Below, piece by piece: positions 5,598 through 6,871 of a stretch of DNA of 6,871 nucleotides. The translations under genes were made by a program, and so were the position numbers. Position 1 is the stretch's first letter; each line of letters begins with the position of its first letter. The stretch is from Bacteroidales bacterium (lineage in GTDB: Bacteria > Bacteroidota > Bacteroidia > Bacteroidales > P3). The DNA lies in contig JABUUQ010000008.1 of assembly GCA_021443125.1 (NCBI GenBank), positions 34,525 through 41,395 of the forward strand. Direction: 5' to 3'. The notes below the pieces were generated by a model. It did no database searches and had not been told where the DNA came from. It saw only the letters and a list, made by a program, of their open reading frames with translations.

Positions 5598-6871
5598 TAG
5601 TTTTCTGTTGTATTTTCCTTGTTTTCTGTTGGTTGAGAAGTGCTTTGCGTTGTTTCATTCGAAGATGCAGAAGCTTTTTTGTTAGGTTTGGAAACTCTTA
5701 CCAAAGGCAAAGCTTGACAAGGTGCCGCCTCCATATATGTTTTCTCAAATGCTTCTCTTTCCACCTTGCCTTTTATGTATTTTTCTATTATCAAACCTGC
5801 TATAGGTGCCGCCCAAGTGCCACCACCTCCTCTTGCATTTTCTACATATACCGATACTGCAATCTGAGGGTTGATTTTTGGTGCAAAAGATATGAAAACA
5901 GAGTGGTCTGCCCCTATATTCTCTGCCGTTCCAGTCTTTCCGCAAACATCCAATCCCGGAACATCTGCCCTATGGCCTGTTCCGCCACCTTCATGCACCA
6001 CAGCCCACATTCCTTCCACAGCTATATTCCACCAAGATGAAGCTATAAGGGAATAATGCTTTTGAAGATATTTGCTGTATATCTTTCTGTGCGTTTCATC
6101 TCCATAACCTTTCACCAAATGTGGCGTAATGTACCAGCCTCTGTTGGCAACCAAAGCCGCAAAGTTAGCCATTTGTATTGGAACAACCATAACCTCTCCC
6201 TGACCTATACTGTTGGAATAAATTGTGTGGAAATTCCAACCGGAAGGGTACCAACGATTATAGAAGTTTGTGTCTGGAATATGGCCTTTCCTCACACTTG
6301 GAAGGTCTATGTCCATTGTAACTCCAAAACCCATACGTTTCATTGCCGCAGTCCACTTTGCAAGACCATATTTGCTATCTATCTTGCCAGTTTTTGGGTT
6401 TAGCTGTTGCACTTCCTTTTGAAAAACACGATAGAAGTAAGGATTGCATGACATTTTTATACCATCCCTCACCGTTGATGCAGAAGGATGATTATGACAA
6501 CCCACCAAACCTTTATCACATGCAAATCCAGCGTTAGGCCCTATTACTCCCATATCCAAAGCCACCAATGCCTGTGCTATTTTGAAGATACTGCCTGGAG
6601 GATACTCTGCCATAAGTGCACGATTAAACAAAGGCTTGGAAATATCGTCAAGAAGTTTTTTGTAGTTATTGCCTCTCTCCCTGCCTGCCAAAAGATTAGG
6701 ATCATAGGATGGAGCAGAAACAAAACAAAGCACCTCTCCTGTTGAAGGTTCTATGGCAACAATGGAGCCACGCTTGTTTTTCATCAGTTTTTCCGCATAT
6801 TTCTGCAATTCTATGTCTATTGTGGAATAAAGGTTTTTGCCTGCAATGGCTTGTTCATCGAATTTGCCATC
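5597..6871 (-). CDS. mrdA: Penicillin-binding protein 2 (elongasome transpeptidase), 5'-truncated by window edge
   Basis: Class B PBP that cross-links peptidoglycan in the periplasm during cell elongation, with RodA as its glycosyltransferase partner. Only the C-terminal 424 or so codons are present. The frame is open to base 6871 and reads D-G-K-F-D-E-Q-A at the edge, so the N-terminal anchor and dimerisation domain lie outside; the TTG at 6806-6808 is an internal Leu, not the start. The family block STIDIELQKYAEKLM opens the transpeptidase domain. All three active-site motifs are visible: SIFK (nucleophile Ser at 6590-6592, inside PPGSIFK), SCN (6443-6451) and KTG (5930-5938, inside CGKTGTAEN). 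The conserved IGQGE segment lies between SCN and KTG. A Cys/His cluster (C, CHNH, then the Cys of SCN) sits between the first two motifs. The last 30 residues are a Ser/Thr/Asn/Gln/Glu-rich tail. The stop overlaps the rodA start by one base (TAATG), implying translational coupling. The PBP2 assignment rather than FtsI rests on motif context and the rodA neighbour. Confidence 0.94.
   Translation of the reverse strand, partial: DGKFDEQAIAGKNLYSTIDIELQKYAEKLMKNKRGSIVAIEPSTGEVLCFVSAPSYDPNLLAGRERGNNYKKLLDDISKPLFNRALMAEYPPGSIFKIAQALVALDMGVIGPNAGFACDKGLVGCHNHPSASTVRDGIKMSCNPYFYRVFQKEVQQLNPKTGKIDSKYGLAKWTAAMKRMGFGVTMDIDLPSVRKGHIPDTNFYNRWYPSGWNFHTIYSNSIGQGEVMVVPIQMANFAALVANRGWYITPHLVKGYGDETHRKIYSKYLQKHYSLIASSWWNIAVEGMWAVVHEGGGTGHRADVPGLDVCGKTGTAENIGADHSVFISFAPKINPQIAVSVYVENARGGGGTWAAPIAGLIIEKYIKGKVEREAFEKTYMEAAPCQALPLVRVSKPNKKASASSNETTQSTSQPTENKENTTEN

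Noticed and set aside
6806..6808. TTG as the start of the PBP2 gene
   Set aside because: The frame stays open and recognisably PBP2-like (STIDIE) up to the window edge, so the gene continues beyond it.

Overview
The window is an AT-rich stretch (roughly mid-30s % GC by eye) in which every credible gene lies on the minus strand. It probably comes from a member of the Bacteroidota, most likely Bacteroidales. Three things point there: a TTTG / TAnnTTTG promoter with a 20-nt spacer, A-rich rather than Shine-Dalgarno-like sequence ahead of starts, and the order UpxY-like NusG paralogue, Wza-type lipoprotein, Wzc-type tyrosine autokinase. I cannot name a genus.

Reading in the direction of transcription (high to low coordinates), 6871-4329 holds the core elongasome pair. 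It starts with the 3' part of a penicillin-binding protein 2 gene, which enters from outside the window, and continues into rodA with a one-base TAATG overlap. These are the transpeptidase and glycosyltransferase that make lateral-wall peptidoglycan. The 295-nt gap at 4034-4328 carries a weak terminator-like hairpin after rodA, a strong Bacteroidales-type promoter at 4146-4177, and the start of a leader with an imperfect hairpin.

From 4140 down to 89 runs a second transcription unit for surface polysaccharide export. Its genes are a NusG-like antiterminator of the UpxY kind, an outer-membrane polysaccharide export lipoprotein (Wza family), and a fused Wzz/BY-kinase protein (Wzc family). The antiterminator is expected to let RNA polymerase read through a long capsule or exopolysaccharide operon. 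Wza forms the outer-membrane exit, and Wzc controls polymerisation and export from the inner membrane by cycling its C-terminal tyrosine phosphorylation. Glycosyltransferases, flippase and polymerase would be expected further down the minus strand, outside the window. The last 88 nt hold overlapping inverted repeats that may be a terminator or attenuator.

The most unusual feature is at the 3' end of wzc. Ten perfect copies of a GC-rich hexamer (TACGGC on the coding strand) encode a (Tyr-Gly)10 tail, which is the kinase's autophosphorylation cluster. Because the unit is two codons long, slippage would change the number of phosphorylatable tyrosines without breaking the frame. This suggests a graded, contingency-locus-like control of polysaccharide output.
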